Positions 19,678 to 28,081 of a DNA stretch of 64,000 nucleotides are shown one piece after another. The notes below the pieces were generated by a model. That model did no database searches and had not been told where the DNA came from. It saw only the letters and a program-made list of their open reading frames with translations. The stretch lies in NCBI GenBank assembly GCA_036741775.1, contig DAINRQ010000006.1:1-64000 (forward strand), read 5' to 3'. The stretch comes from JAJKIV01 sp036741775. GTDB lineage: Bacteria; Gemmatimonadota; Gemmatimonadetes; Gemmatimonadales; Gemmatimonadaceae. A program made the position numbers and the translations under genes. The first letter of the stretch is position 1. Every line of letters starts with the position of its first letter.

Positions 19678-20877
19678 AAGCCGCTCTACCTCGACGCAAA
19701 GGACACAGCGTCCCGCTTCCTCGCGGAGATCGCGAACACGCGCGAGCTCGCGCTGGACACCGAGGGGGCGAGCTTCCATCGCTTCATCGATCGGATCTAC
19801 CTCCTGCAGCTCTCCACGCGGCAGGCGAGCGCGATCCTCGACCCGCTCACCATCGGCGTCCCCGACGGGCTCGGCGCCCTGCTCGAATCGCGGAAGGTCG
19901 AGGTCGTGCTGCACGACGCCGATTACGACCTGCGGCTGCTGCATCAGGACTACGGCTGGCACGCCACGAACATCTTCGACACGCGCGTGGCCGCCCAGCT
20001 GCTCGGGATTCGCGCGTTCGGGCTCGCGGCGCTCCTCGAGCGGTTCTTCGGCGTGAAGCTCGACAAGAAGCATCAGCGCGCCGACTGGTCCATGCGGCCG
20101 CTCACGCAGGGGATGCTGGACTACGCCGCCCAGGACACCGAGCATCTGCTCGATCTGCGCGACCGCCTGGGGCGTGAGCTCGAGCGGCTGGGGCGTTCGC
20201 ACTGGGCGGCCGAGGAGTTCGCGCGGCTCGAAGGAACCCGGTGGGACGCCGAGGAGGACCGCGACGCGTTTCTGCGGATGAAGGGTGCGCGTGACCTCAC
20301 GCGCCGTCAGCTGGCGCTGCTGCGTGAGCTCGTCGCGTGGCGCGACGGCGTGGCGCGCACGCTCGACAGGGCGACGTTCCGCGTGGTCGGTAACGAGGCG
20401 TTGCTCGAGATCGCCCGCACCGCGCCGACCAATCGCGCCGCGCTTGGTGCGGTGAAGGGGATGCCGCGCGGCATTCTGGAGTCGCGGTCGTCGGACATTC
20501 TCGCCGCGGTCGAGCGCGGTCGCGCCGTCCCCGACGCGGAGTTGCCGCGATTCGCGCGCGCGCAGCGCTGGGAGCGCGACCCCGACTTCGACGACGTGGT
20601 CGCTCGGCTCAAATCGGTGCGCGATCAGGCCGCCGAGCGACTGGACCTCGATCCCGGTGTGCTGTGTGCGCGAGACCGGCTCGAGGCGGTGGCGCGGCGC
20701 CGGCCGACGAGCGTCGCGCAGCTCGCCGAGATCCCGGAGCTTCGGAAGTGGCAGATCGAGGCGCTCGGCGAGGGGTTCGTCCGAGCGGTCTCGCAGCCCG
20801 GAAGCGCAGCGGCTACGCGGAAGCGCGTGTCGATCGAGGCGGATCCGTCGCGCAGCGGCACAACCGGCGAGCTGTAG
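19675..20877 (+). CDS. rnd: Ribonuclease D-like 3'-5' exonuclease
   Basis: A 400-residue protein with the DEDDy exonuclease domain (about 1-180): ExoI in LALDTEGASFHRF, ExoII around VLHDADYDLRLL, and ExoIII with Tyr in GMLDYAAQDTEHLLDL. An HRDC domain follows (about 215-300: LALLRELVAWRDGVARTLDR), with a second HRDC-like helical unit after it. RNase D trims tRNA and other stable RNA 3' ends. TTG 19675 is preferred because DNA before it is a heptamer array and no other start fits. Confidence 0.88.
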   Translation: MKPLYLDAKDTASRFLAEIANTRELALDTEGASFHRFIDRIYLLQLSTRQASAILDPLTIGVPDGLGALLESRKVEVVLHDADYDLRLLHQDYGWHATNIFDTRVAAQLLGIRAFGLAALLERFFGVKLDKKHQRADWSMRPLTQGMLDYAAQDTEHLLDLRDRLGRELERLGRSHWAAEEFARLEGTRWDAEEDRDAFLRMKGARDLTRRQLALLRELVAWRDGVARTLDRATFRVVGNEALLEIARTAPTNRAALGAVKGMPRGILESRSSDILAAVERGRAVPDAELPRFARAQRWERDPDFDDVVARLKSVRDQAAERLDLDPGVLCARDRLEAVARRRPTSVAQLAEIPELRKWQIEALGEGFVRAVSQPGSAAATRKRVSIEADPSRSGTTGEL

Positions 20878-21281
20878 CGGTAGAAAGAAGTGCGGGTGTG
20901 ACGGCCGGCGGGTTCCAGTAGTCGGCCTTCTAGCGTCGTGCAGTCATTCCGAGCGCAGCGAGGAATCTTCGGTATTCCGGTAGAGGGCCGGCCTCTCTAC
21001 CGGAGAGTCTGGGAAGACCTGACGCAGATGGCCGCAGATTCCGCGGATTCCGCAGAAGCCCTCTATGGGGAAGCTCGGCCGCGCGGGAGTAGCAACACTC
21101 CTGGTAGAAGGAGAATCTGCGTGCTTCTGCGAAATCCGCGTAATCGGCGTCTTGGTTCTTTCTCCTCCGGGTAGAGGGTCCAGCCCCCCTACCGGGATGC
21201 CGACGATTCCTCGACTGCGCGCCTTCGGCGCTGCGCTCGGAATGACGGCCGCAGACCTCGTTTCTCATCGCGTATTTCGCC
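20878..21281. other. Intergenic region dominated by a nested palindrome
   Basis: About 400 bp between RNase D and the GHL10-type gene. Nearly all of it is the nested inverted-repeat element at 20943-21246. I see no gene inside: the open frames follow from its repeat composition. Confidence 0.6.
20943..21246. repeat. Nested palindromic element of about 304 bp
   Basis: The outer arms GTCATTCCGAGCGCAGCG (20943-20960) and CGCTGCGCTCGGAATGAC (21229-21246) are exact 18-nt complements, continued after a small bulge by AGGAATC/GATTCCT. Inner arms contain 9-nt units (CCGCAGATT, CCGCGGATT, CCGCAGAAG at 21032-21058) that are about 84% complementary to 21124-21148. Local hairpins occur near CCGGTAGAGGGCCGGCCTCT. 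No open frame of interest. It could be a MITE, an intergenic repeat unit or a structured RNA. It ends 35 nt before the next gene. Confidence 0.7.
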
Positions 21282-22856
21282 GTGCAACAGAGCTCGTTCT
21301 CCAGGTCCTTGCTGTTCGCGCTCGCGTGGGCATGCACCCTCGCCGCGCCCACGCGCGCGCAGGCGCCCGCCGACTCTGCGCTGCCCGGCGGTGGGGCTGT
21401 CGAGGCCCCGATGGATCCGTTGGCGATCGCGCCAGCCGTGTCGCGCGAGTTTCGCGGCGTGTGGGTGGCGTCGGTGGCGAACATGGACTGGCCGTCGCGC
21501 CCGGGGCTGCCGGTGGAAGAGCAGAAGTCCGAGCTCATCACGATTCTCGATCGCGCCGCGGCGCTGAATCTGAACGCCGTCATCCTGCAGGTGCGCCCGT
21601 CCGGGGACGCGCTCTACGCTTCGAAGCTGGAGCCCTGGTCGGCGTTTCTCACGGGGCAGATGGGAAAGCCGCCCGCGCCGTTCTACGATCCGCTCGCGTT
21701 CGCGGTGGAGGAGGCGCATCGGCGTGGACTCGAGCTGCACGCCTGGGTGAATCCGTACCGCGCCCGTTATCCGGCCGACACGTCGCGGATTGCCGCGAGC
21801 CACATCGCGCGGCGGCGGCCGAGTCTCGTGATGAAGTACGGCCCGTACCTCTGGATGGACCCGGGAAGCGCCGAAGTGCGGAAGCACACCGTGAGCGTGG
21901 TCCGCGACATCGTTAGGCGCTACGACATCGACGGGCTGCACATCGACGACTACTTCTACCCGTACCGCGAGCACAGGCGCGGCCGGGTGATCCCGTTCCC
22001 CGACGACCGCACGTGGCGCGCGTACCGCCAGGGCGGGGGAAAGCTGAGCCGCGATGACTGGCGCCGGCGCAACGTCGACCTTCTCGTCGAGCAGCTGCAC
22101 ACGGCGATCAAGGCGGAGAAGCCCTGGGTGAAGTTCGGGATCAGCCCGTTCGGCATCTGGCGGCCCGGGTACCCCGCGTCGGTGCGCGGCCTCGACGCGT
22201 ACACGGAGATCTACGCCGACTCGCGGAAGTGGCTGCAGAAGGGCTGGCTGGACTACTTCACGCCGCAACTGTACTGGAAATCGACCGCGCCACGACAACG
22301 CTACGACGAGCTGCTCCGCTGGTGGGGCGAGCAGAACCCGTTCAACCGGCACATCTGGGTGGGGAACTACACGAGCCGCGTGATGGGCGAGGGCGCGAAC
22401 TGGCCGGCGTCGGAGCTCCTGGAGCAGGTGCGCCTAACGCGCGCGGACTCCGGCGCGACCGGCAACGTGCACTTCAGCATGAACGTCCTGCTGCAGAACC
22501 GGGACAGTCTGGGCGACCGCCTCGTCGCGGGCCCGTATGCTCGCCCCGCCCTCGTGCCGGCAACGCCGTGGCTCGAGGAGACGGCTCCCGGAGCGCCGAA
22601 GGCGAGTGTGGAAGTGGACACGCTGTCCGGGCGCACGACGGTATCGATCGAGCCGGTCGGCAAGACGCCGGCGCGCCTGTGGGTGGTGCGCGCCCGCTTC
22701 GGCAGCGAGTGGACGACGAGCGTCGTCCCGGCGAACGTGCGCGAGCACTCATTCGCGGTGGCGGATGCCTCGGCGCGGCCGGATCTGGTGGTTGTGACGG
22801 CGGTTGGAAGGACAGGGATCGAGTCTGCGGAAACGCGAATTGCAGTGGGGCGGTAG
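21282..22856 (+). CDS. GHL10-family glycosyl-hydrolase-like secreted protein
   Basis: A 524-residue protein starting at GTG 21282. A signal peptide ends near APTRAQA. The TIM-barrel domain (about 50-400) shows the family features REFRGVWVASVANMDWPS at the first strand, NAVILQVRPSGDALY, ELHAWVNPYRARYPA, and the acidic DGLHIDDYFYPY. A small beta-sandwich domain follows (about 420-524). Relatives include YngK/DUF187-type proteins thought to act on cell-wall or glycan substrates. The two Asp residues in HIDDYF are candidate catalytic residues. The enzymatic specificity is unknown. Confidence 0.85.
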   Translation: MQQSSFSRSLLFALAWACTLAAPTRAQAPADSALPGGGAVEAPMDPLAIAPAVSREFRGVWVASVANMDWPSRPGLPVEEQKSELITILDRAAALNLNAVILQVRPSGDALYASKLEPWSAFLTGQMGKPPAPFYDPLAFAVEEAHRRGLELHAWVNPYRARYPADTSRIAASHIARRRPSLVMKYGPYLWMDPGSAEVRKHTVSVVRDIVRRYDIDGLHIDDYFYPYREHRRGRVIPFPDDRTWRAYRQGGGKLSRDDWRRRNVDLLVEQLHTAIKAEKPWVKFGISPFGIWRPGYPASVRGLDAYTEIYADSRKWLQKGWLDYFTPQLYWKSTAPRQRYDELLRWWGEQNPFNRHIWVGNYTSRVMGEGANWPASELLEQVRLTRADSGATGNVHFSMNVLLQNRDSLGDRLVAGPYARPALVPATPWLEETAPGAPKASVEVDTLSGRTTVSIEPVGKTPARLWVVRARFGSEWTTSVVPANVREHSFAVADASARPDLVVVTAVGRTGIESAETRIAVGR

Positions 22857-22866
22857 GGCGAAGGGC

Positions 22867-23355
22867 TTAAAACCCCAGATACGCCCTGACCCGCGGCTCA
22901 ATCCGTTCGGGTGTCCAATACGGCGACCACACGAGATTCACCGCGACATCGGTGACGCCCGGAATTGCTTTCAGCTGTTGCTCCGCGTCCGTCATGATCT
23001 CCGGGCCTGACGGGCAGCCGGGGGAGGTCAGTGACATGTCGATCGCCACCGTCGTGCCCTCCACGCGAATCGCGTAGACGAGTCCGAGGTCGAGGATGTT
23101 CAGGTTGAGCTCCGGGTCTTTCACGCGCCGGAGCGCGAGCTTGACCTGATCCTCGCTGATCGCGTCCGCCGTCTCGTCCGCGGATTCCTGTGCGGACGCC
23201 TCGCTCGCCGGCGCGTGACCCTCCGGGGCGTGGGCAGCCGGCGCGTCCTCAGCGGATGCACTCACGGGGAGCTCGCGATCGTGCGTCGGACGCGCGGGCT
23301 CCGTCCGCTGTTCGGGCGGCAGGGCGTTCGTGTCGGACATGGTTGGTTCGGCCAT
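22867..23355 (-). CDS. MIP18/PaaD-type metal-sulfur cluster assembly factor
   Basis: A 162-residue protein. ATG 23355 follows GGGAG. The first 65 residues are low-complexity Ala/Glu/Pro and probably disordered. The DUF59/MIP18 domain follows: VKLALRRVKDPELNLNILDLGLVYAI, then MSLTSPGCPSGPEIMTDAEQ with the conserved Cys, and VNLVWSPYWTPERIEPRVRA. This family helps deliver Fe-S clusters (SufT/PaaD-like). No suf genes are nearby, so it stands alone. Confidence 0.82.
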   Translation of the reverse strand: MAEPTMSDTNALPPEQRTEPARPTHDRELPVSASAEDAPAAHAPEGHAPASEASAQESADETADAISEDQVKLALRRVKDPELNLNILDLGLVYAIRVEGTTVAIDMSLTSPGCPSGPEIMTDAEQQLKAIPGVTDVAVNLVWSPYWTPERIEPRVRAYLGF

Positions 23356-23490
23356 CAGGTGCTCCCGCTTTGGGGGGACACGCGAAAGATCGACCGCGAT
23401 TCCGCGTCCGGGCAAGTTCAGCCGAGCGCGAGCGATGCGATGTGGGGGCACAAAAGCAATCGAGGCGCCGGAGGCGCCTCGGAGGTTTCG

Positions 23491-25035
23491 TCAGTTCCCG
23501 GTCTTTGCCACGACCTTCCTGGTCGGCGGCTTGGCCGCAGTCGTCGTCCTCTTCTTCGCGGTGCTGCTCTTCGATGAGCTCGCGGTAGACTTCTTCGCGG
23601 TCGAGCTCTTGGCCGTGGAGCTCTTCGCGGTCGACGCCTTCTTGGTGGATGCCTTCGCCGTCGACGGCTTTGCGGCGGGCTTCTTGGTTGTCGAGGCCTT
23701 GGCCGTGGTCTTCTTGGCCGTGGTCTTCTTGGCCGTGGTTTTCTTGGCTGTGGACTTCGACGCGACGGGCTTGCGTGCCGCGGTTCGGCTGCGCGAGCTC
23801 CGCGAGCGGGTGGCGCGCACCGGACGGTTCCAGCCGACCGCCTTGTCGGCACGGAACGCCTTCGGCATCGAGATCACGTTCTCGGGATTGTCGATCACGG
23901 CCGCGGCCGCGGCATCGGCCAGATCGGCGCGCACATCCGAGATCACCTTGGCCGGGCGACGCGCGCGCGCCGCGTGCACGCGATTGGTCAGGAGCAGCAC
24001 GAACATCTCGCGGTCGGGGTCGAGCCAGATCGACGTGCCCGTGTAGCCGGTGTGTCCGTACGCGCGGGAATCGAGGAACTTGCCGGCGCCGCCAGTGCCG
24101 TCGCCCGTGTCCCAGCCGAGGGCGCGGGTGCCCGCCGTGCGCTTCGTGAACAGCGCGACCACCGAATCGCTGACGATTCGAACGCCGTTGTACTCGCCGC
24201 GGTTCAGCATCATCTGCGCGAAGATCGACAGGTCCGCGGCGGTGCTGAAGAGCCCCGCGTGCCCGGCGACGCCGCCCAGGGCGTACGCGTTCTCGTCGTG
24301 CACCTCGCCACGGATCGGGTAGCCGCGGGGCGGCGCGATCTCGGTGGGGGCGACGCGATACGTCACGGAGTCCGCCGGCTTGAAGAACGTGTCGTTCATG
24401 CCGAGCGGCTCGAAGACGCGGTCGTGCAGGAAATGATCGAGCGACTCACCGGCGACGGCCTCGATGACGAAGCCGAGGACGTCGGCGCCCAGGTCGGAGT
24501 AGATGAAGCACTGCCCGGGGCGGCAGGTGAGATCGGTGGCGAGCACCGCGGCGCGCGCCTCTTCGGGCGTGCGAGCGATGCGCCAGAGGTCACGACCCGC
24601 GGGGAGCCCGGAGCGGTGCGTGAGGAGCTGACGAACGGTGACGGAGTCCTTCGCGCCACCGGAGAATGCGGGAAGATAGGTGTGAACCGGGGCGTCGAGA
24701 TCGAGCTTGCCCTGGTCGAACAGGATCATGGCCGCGGTGGTCGTCCCGACGACTTTCGTGAGCGACGCGAGGTCGTAGATCGTCCGGTCCGAACTGACCC
24801 GGGCGCTGCTCGTGGTCCACCCGATCTTGCCGAACCCCTTCTGGAAGACGGCGTAGCCGCGGCGACCGATGACGACCGAGGCGCCGGGGTACCCTCCCGC
24901 CTTGATGCCGCGCTGGACGATGCGGTCGATGGACGCGAGTCGGGTGGCGGACATGCCAACCGACTTCGGCGTGTTGACCGGCAGACCGTCGGACGCGGCC
25001 AGCGCGATGTACGCGCTGAGAAGGTAGTGAACCAA
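23491..25035 (-). CDS. Beta-lactamase-fold serine hydrolase with histone-H1-like basic tail
   Basis: A 514-residue protein. TTG 25035 is chosen for its GAGGAG site 6 nt upstream. Residues about 1-400 form a class-C beta-lactamase/esterase-type domain: SxxK in DLASLTKVVG, a Tyr motif in FIYSDLGADV (YSD rather than YxN) and HTGYTGTSIW in place of KTG. The last ~109 residues (encoded by about 23494-23820) are a tandem lysine/alanine/threonine tail built on KTTAK and STAKK units, as in bacterial histone-H1-like proteins. The N-terminus (LLSAYIALAAS) could be a weak signal or anchor. A DNA-binding tail on a normally periplasmic hydrolase is odd; it could instead bind anionic cell-wall polymers. 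Confidence 0.82.
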   Translation of the reverse strand: MVHYLLSAYIALAASDGLPVNTPKSVGMSATRLASIDRIVQRGIKAGGYPGASVVIGRRGYAVFQKGFGKIGWTTSSARVSSDRTIYDLASLTKVVGTTTAAMILFDQGKLDLDAPVHTYLPAFSGGAKDSVTVRQLLTHRSGLPAGRDLWRIARTPEEARAAVLATDLTCRPGQCFIYSDLGADVLGFVIEAVAGESLDHFLHDRVFEPLGMNDTFFKPADSVTYRVAPTEIAPPRGYPIRGEVHDENAYALGGVAGHAGLFSTAADLSIFAQMMLNRGEYNGVRIVSDSVVALFTKRTAGTRALGWDTGDGTGGAGKFLDSRAYGHTGYTGTSIWLDPDREMFVLLLTNRVHAARARRPAKVISDVRADLADAAAAAVIDNPENVISMPKAFRADKAVGWNRPVRATRSRSSRSRTAARKPVASKSTAKKTTAKKTTAKKTTAKASTTKKPAAKPSTAKASTKKASTAKSSTAKSSTAKKSTASSSKSSTAKKRTTTAAKPPTRKVVAKTGN

Positions 25036-25455
25036 CGTCAGCTCCTCGGTTACAACGCGGTTGGGCTGTGCCCGACCGTGAGACAACAGACCGCGGTACC
25101 GGCTGCCGAGTGGGAGGGCCGGTTACGAAACAGCAAAGCTCGTGAGCGTGTGCAGTGGCGGGCTCATGGAAGCCACATTACACGACGCTCACTATTCACA
25201 TACCAGGTCGCCCGTTGTGAAGTTCCGTGGACGACGCGACTTACAAGGCCTACTGTTACGTCTGGTGCGTCTCATGTCAAGACGAAAGGTTGCAGGGATC
25301 GTCACCGATCCGCGGACGTCAATTGTGATGTAGGTCACAAACTCTTGACGCGATGCAGGTTGCACGGCTGAGTCTGGTCGCAGCTTGGGCCAGCTGCGAG
25401 CTTAGCGCCAAGGCAACCAACCAGACCGGTTCGCGTGACCAAAGAGACGAACCCA
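25036..25455. other. Divergent promoter region with a CRP-type site
   Basis: About 420 bp between the divergent serine-hydrolase and ECF-sigma genes. It contains an exact TGTGA-N6-TCACA site at 25324-25339 and TTGACG at 25345-25350, with no clear -10 element. No gene is supported. Confidence 0.5.
25324..25339. promoter_or_regulatory. CRP/FNR-family operator
   Basis: TGTGATGTAGGTCACA matches the consensus TGTGA-N6-TCACA in all ten positions. It lies about 117 nt before the sigma-factor start and 5 nt upstream of a TTGACG hexamer, a spacing typical for a site just upstream of a promoter. A near-identical site (TGTGATGTAGATCACT on the other strand) lies at 30898-30913. Confidence 0.6.
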
Positions 25456-26031
25456 ATGGGAACGATTTCGCTCGAGATCCAGCGCGCCATCGAAGGCGAT
25501 GAGCGGGCGTTGCAGACCCTGTGGTCGCAGCACTCGCCGCACATTGACGCCGTCATTCGGCGTCTCGTCGGCGACCCCGATCTCGCCGCCGACGTCGCGC
25601 AGGAAGTCTGGATTCAGATCTTCCGGGCGCTGCCCACGTACCGCGGGGAATCGCAGTTCGGCACCTGGGCGCACCGCATTGCCGTCAACCGGACGCTCAA
25701 CGCCCTCCGCCGCTCGCGGCGGATCGCCAAGTCCGAGGCCGAGATCGAGGACGATACCGTCGCCGTGGAGCACGACAGCGAACGCGCGCTGCTCGCGGCC
25801 AGCATAGAGGAAGCGGCCAACCGGCTGTCACCGGGGGCCAGAACGGTCTTCATGATGCACGACGTGGAAGGCTACACCCACGAAGAGATCGCTCGAGAGC
25901 TCGGCATCACGCCGGGCGGCTCGAAGTCCCAGCTGTTCAAGGCGCGTGCGAAGCTTCGCCGGCTGCTTGCGCACGTGGTGGATGGACTCAGGCCGGATAC
26001 GGATCCCGATCATGTCGCACCTGTCTTCTGA
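25456..26031 (+). CDS. ECF-type RNA polymerase sigma factor
   Basis: A 191-residue extracytoplasmic-function sigma factor. Region 2 is recognisable (DPDLAADVAQEVWIQIFRALPTYRGESQFGTWAHRIAVNRTLNALR) and region 4 is the C-terminal helix-turn-helix (LSPGARTVFMMHDVEGYTHEEIARELGITPGGSKSQLFKARAKLR). ATG 25456 is preferred; GTG 25435 is an in-frame alternative. It overlaps the following anti-sigma gene by 20 nt, so the two are coupled. The CRP-type site upstream suggests control by a cyclic-nucleotide or redox regulator. Confidence 0.92.
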   Translation: MGTISLEIQRAIEGDERALQTLWSQHSPHIDAVIRRLVGDPDLAADVAQEVWIQIFRALPTYRGESQFGTWAHRIAVNRTLNALRRSRRIAKSEAEIEDDTVAVEHDSERALLAASIEEAANRLSPGARTVFMMHDVEGYTHEEIARELGITPGGSKSQLFKARAKLRRLLAHVVDGLRPDTDPDHVAPVF

Positions 26032-26791
26032 GCGCCTCGCCGAGCTTGCCGACGGCGACCCGACCGTCGCCGAAGCGGAGCATCTCGCCGCCTGCGCGAC
26101 CTGCGCGACCGAGCGGAATGCGCATCGTCGGCTCCTGACCCTCGCGGGTGACGAGCGCGGGCGGATCGCGCCGCCGCTCACGAACTGGGCGTCACTGTCG
26201 GCTCGCCTCCGTGAGGAGGGAATCATCGCGACCTCGGCCGCGGAGGGCGCGGTGCCCGTCACCGACACGCGCGCCGTCGTCGCTGCCCTCACCCCGCCGC
26301 CGCGCCGTCACCGCCGCGCGTGGCTCGCCGGCTTCCGCGTTGCCGCCGGGCTCGTGGTGGCCGCTACCTTCGGCGCGTTAGGCAGGATCAGCGCCGGCGC
26401 GGACGTGACCCCGTCGGCGCCGGAGATCGCCCAGACCATCAACCGCGTGTTTGGCGTCGATTCGCCGATCGTGCCGGCCGGCGGGTCTGCCTTCGCGTCG
26501 GTCGAGGACGCGCTCGCCACACTGTCCGATGCCCAGCGCGACTACGACCGCGCCGTCGCATTCATTGCCGCGCACGACTCCACCGTCCAGCGCCCCGATG
26601 CCGATTTCGTGTACCGGGCACGCCTCGCCGCCCTCGATGAGATGGCCGAGACGTCGCTCCAGGCCCTGTCGGTCGCGCCAACGGATCCCGTGCTCAATCA
26701 GTACTATCTCTCGACGCTCGGCGCGCGCGAAGTGACGCTGCGCCAGCTCGGGAGTGTGCTCACTCCTGGTAAGCGGTTGTCGAGGTTCTAA
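26012..26791 (+). CDS. Transmembrane zinc-finger anti-sigma factor
   Basis: A 259-residue protein. The N-terminal cytoplasmic domain has the ZAS-type motif HxxxCxxC (EHLAACATCATE), which should bind the sigma factor. One membrane segment follows (AGFRVAAGLVVAATFGALG, about 110-128). The C-terminal part is extracytoplasmic and helical (LSDAQRDYDRAVAFIAAHDS), a possible sensor. Its overlap with the sigma gene is typical of sigma/anti-sigma pairs. A TTA-containing CGTTAGGC octamer lies in the membrane-segment coding region. Confidence 0.85.
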   Translation: MSHLSSERLAELADGDPTVAEAEHLAACATCATERNAHRRLLTLAGDERGRIAPPLTNWASLSARLREEGIIATSAAEGAVPVTDTRAVVAALTPPPRRHRRAWLAGFRVAAGLVVAATFGALGRISAGADVTPSAPEIAQTINRVFGVDSPIVPAGGSAFASVEDALATLSDAQRDYDRAVAFIAAHDSTVQRPDADFVYRARLAALDEMAETSLQALSVAPTDPVLNQYYLSTLGAREVTLRQLGSVLTPGKRLSRF

Positions 26792-26797
26792 CATCTG

Positions 26798-28081
26798 ATG
26801 CGATCTCTCACGTTCCTGATTCTGACCACCTCGGCGGCAACGGCCGCGACGGGTGCTGCCGCCCAGCAGCCGGACCGGACCCGAACGCCGGAAGCACGGG
26901 CGAGAGCGGAAGCGCGTGCAATCCAGGCGCGCGACTCCGTTCGAGTGCGCGGCGGCAGCCTGGAAGCCGAGATCGAGCGCCTGGCGTCGCAGCTCATCGA
27001 GGCGTCGCGGATGCAGTCGCAAGCGTCGCGGGAGATTCGCGCCCTCACGACCCGCGGCGTCGAGGAGGCGAATCGCGAAGAGGTCGAGGTGTACGTTCGA
27101 AAGCTGCAGACGCAACTCCGGAGCGCGGCAGATCAGTACCAGTTGCTGCGCAGTCAACTGGTGTCGCTCTGTGATCGCACCGCGAAGCCACAGGGCTATA
27201 TGGGCATCACTTTCTCGGCGGAGATGAGTGCGAACGCACGAGACTCTGGCGGCGAGGTGTTCCGCTTCGAGGAGAATCCAACGGTCGAGTCGGTGGAGCC
27301 GGGCTCACCGGCGGATCGCGCGGGAGTGAGAAAGGGTGACGAGATCGTCCGCATCGGCGGGCGCCCCCTCGTCGGCCAGCAGATCGAGTTCACGAGGCTG
27401 CTCCGCCCGCACACGCGTCTGGCGATTCGTCTGCGGCGCGATGGGGACACCCGAGACGTCGTGCTCCTCATCAAGGAGCGGCCGGCGTCGCTCGATCACG
27501 GGTGCCCGTTTCTCGACGCGCGAGTGATGGCGGCATTCGGCGAGCCGTTCACCGCGAGCATTCTGCCGCCGGCAACGGGCGGCATCGTTCGCCGCGCGCC
27601 AGCGCCGTCCGCCGAGGCGGGTCCTCGCGATGCCGTGCGAATCCGGCGCGGCAGTGTGGAGCCCGCGCCCACGCCGGCGGTCGCGCCCCGCTCGCCGGGA
27701 GCGGAGCCGACGATCACGCTGATCACGCCCAACGCACCGGACGCCCCGGAGGCGCCGTCGGTCTCGGGCGGCCGCTCGGTGTTCGTCGTCGGGCCGGGCG
27801 CGAATCAGATGATCATCGCCGGCGCGACGATCGTGCGCCCGAACGCGGACCTGCGCGAAACGTTCGGGGTGGAGCGGGGCGTGCTGGTCCTCGATGTTGC
27901 CCGCGGGACGCCGGCCTACATCTCGGGCCTCAAGGGCGGCGACATCATCGTGTCGGCGGGCCGGTATTCGGTGACGTCTCCGCTCTCGATCCAGCGCGCC
28001 ATGCAGATGGCCGACGACCGCCAGGTGGCGCTCAGCATCATCCGCAAGCGAAAGCCGCAGACGCTCACGCTGAAGTGGTAG
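26798..28081 (+). CDS. Secreted protein with coiled coil and two PDZ domains
   Basis: A 427-residue protein, 6 nt after the anti-sigma gene. A signal peptide ends at GAAAQQ. A coiled-coil helix runs to about residue 125 (LEAEIERLASQLIEASRMQSQ). PDZ1 lies at about 130-225 (YMGITFSAEM, VEPGSPADRAGVRKGDEIVRIGG). A Pro/Ala-rich linker leads to PDZ2 (about 325-427: GVLVLDVARGTPAYISGLKGGDIIVSAG). No protease domain is present. Linked to the sigma/anti-sigma pair it may sense unfolded outer-membrane proteins or help a site-1 protease, by analogy with RseA/DegS; this is inference. It overlaps the convergent flavoprotein gene by 17 nt. Confidence 0.8.
   Translation: MRSLTFLILTTSAATAATGAAAQQPDRTRTPEARARAEARAIQARDSVRVRGGSLEAEIERLASQLIEASRMQSQASREIRALTTRGVEEANREEVEVYVRKLQTQLRSAADQYQLLRSQLVSLCDRTAKPQGYMGITFSAEMSANARDSGGEVFRFEENPTVESVEPGSPADRAGVRKGDEIVRIGGRPLVGQQIEFTRLLRPHTRLAIRLRRDGDTRDVVLLIKERPASLDHGCPFLDARVMAAFGEPFTASILPPATGGIVRRAPAPSAEAGPRDAVRIRRGSVEPAPTPAVAPRSPGAEPTITLITPNAPDAPEAPSVSGGRSVFVVGPGANQMIIAGATIVRPNADLRETFGVERGVLVLDVARGTPAYISGLKGGDIIVSAGRYSVTSPLSIQRAMQMADDRQVALSIIRKRKPQTLTLKW

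Noticed and set aside
23491..23820. The KTTAK/STAKK tail of the serine hydrolase considered as a separate histone-like gene
   Set aside because: It is in frame with the catalytic domain without any stop or plausible internal start and ribosome site, so a fusion is the simpler reading.
23974..25371. A 465-residue plus-strand open frame opposite the serine hydrolase
   Set aside because: Antisense to the catalytic domain of a real gene; low-complexity Arg/Glu/Gly/Val with no motif.
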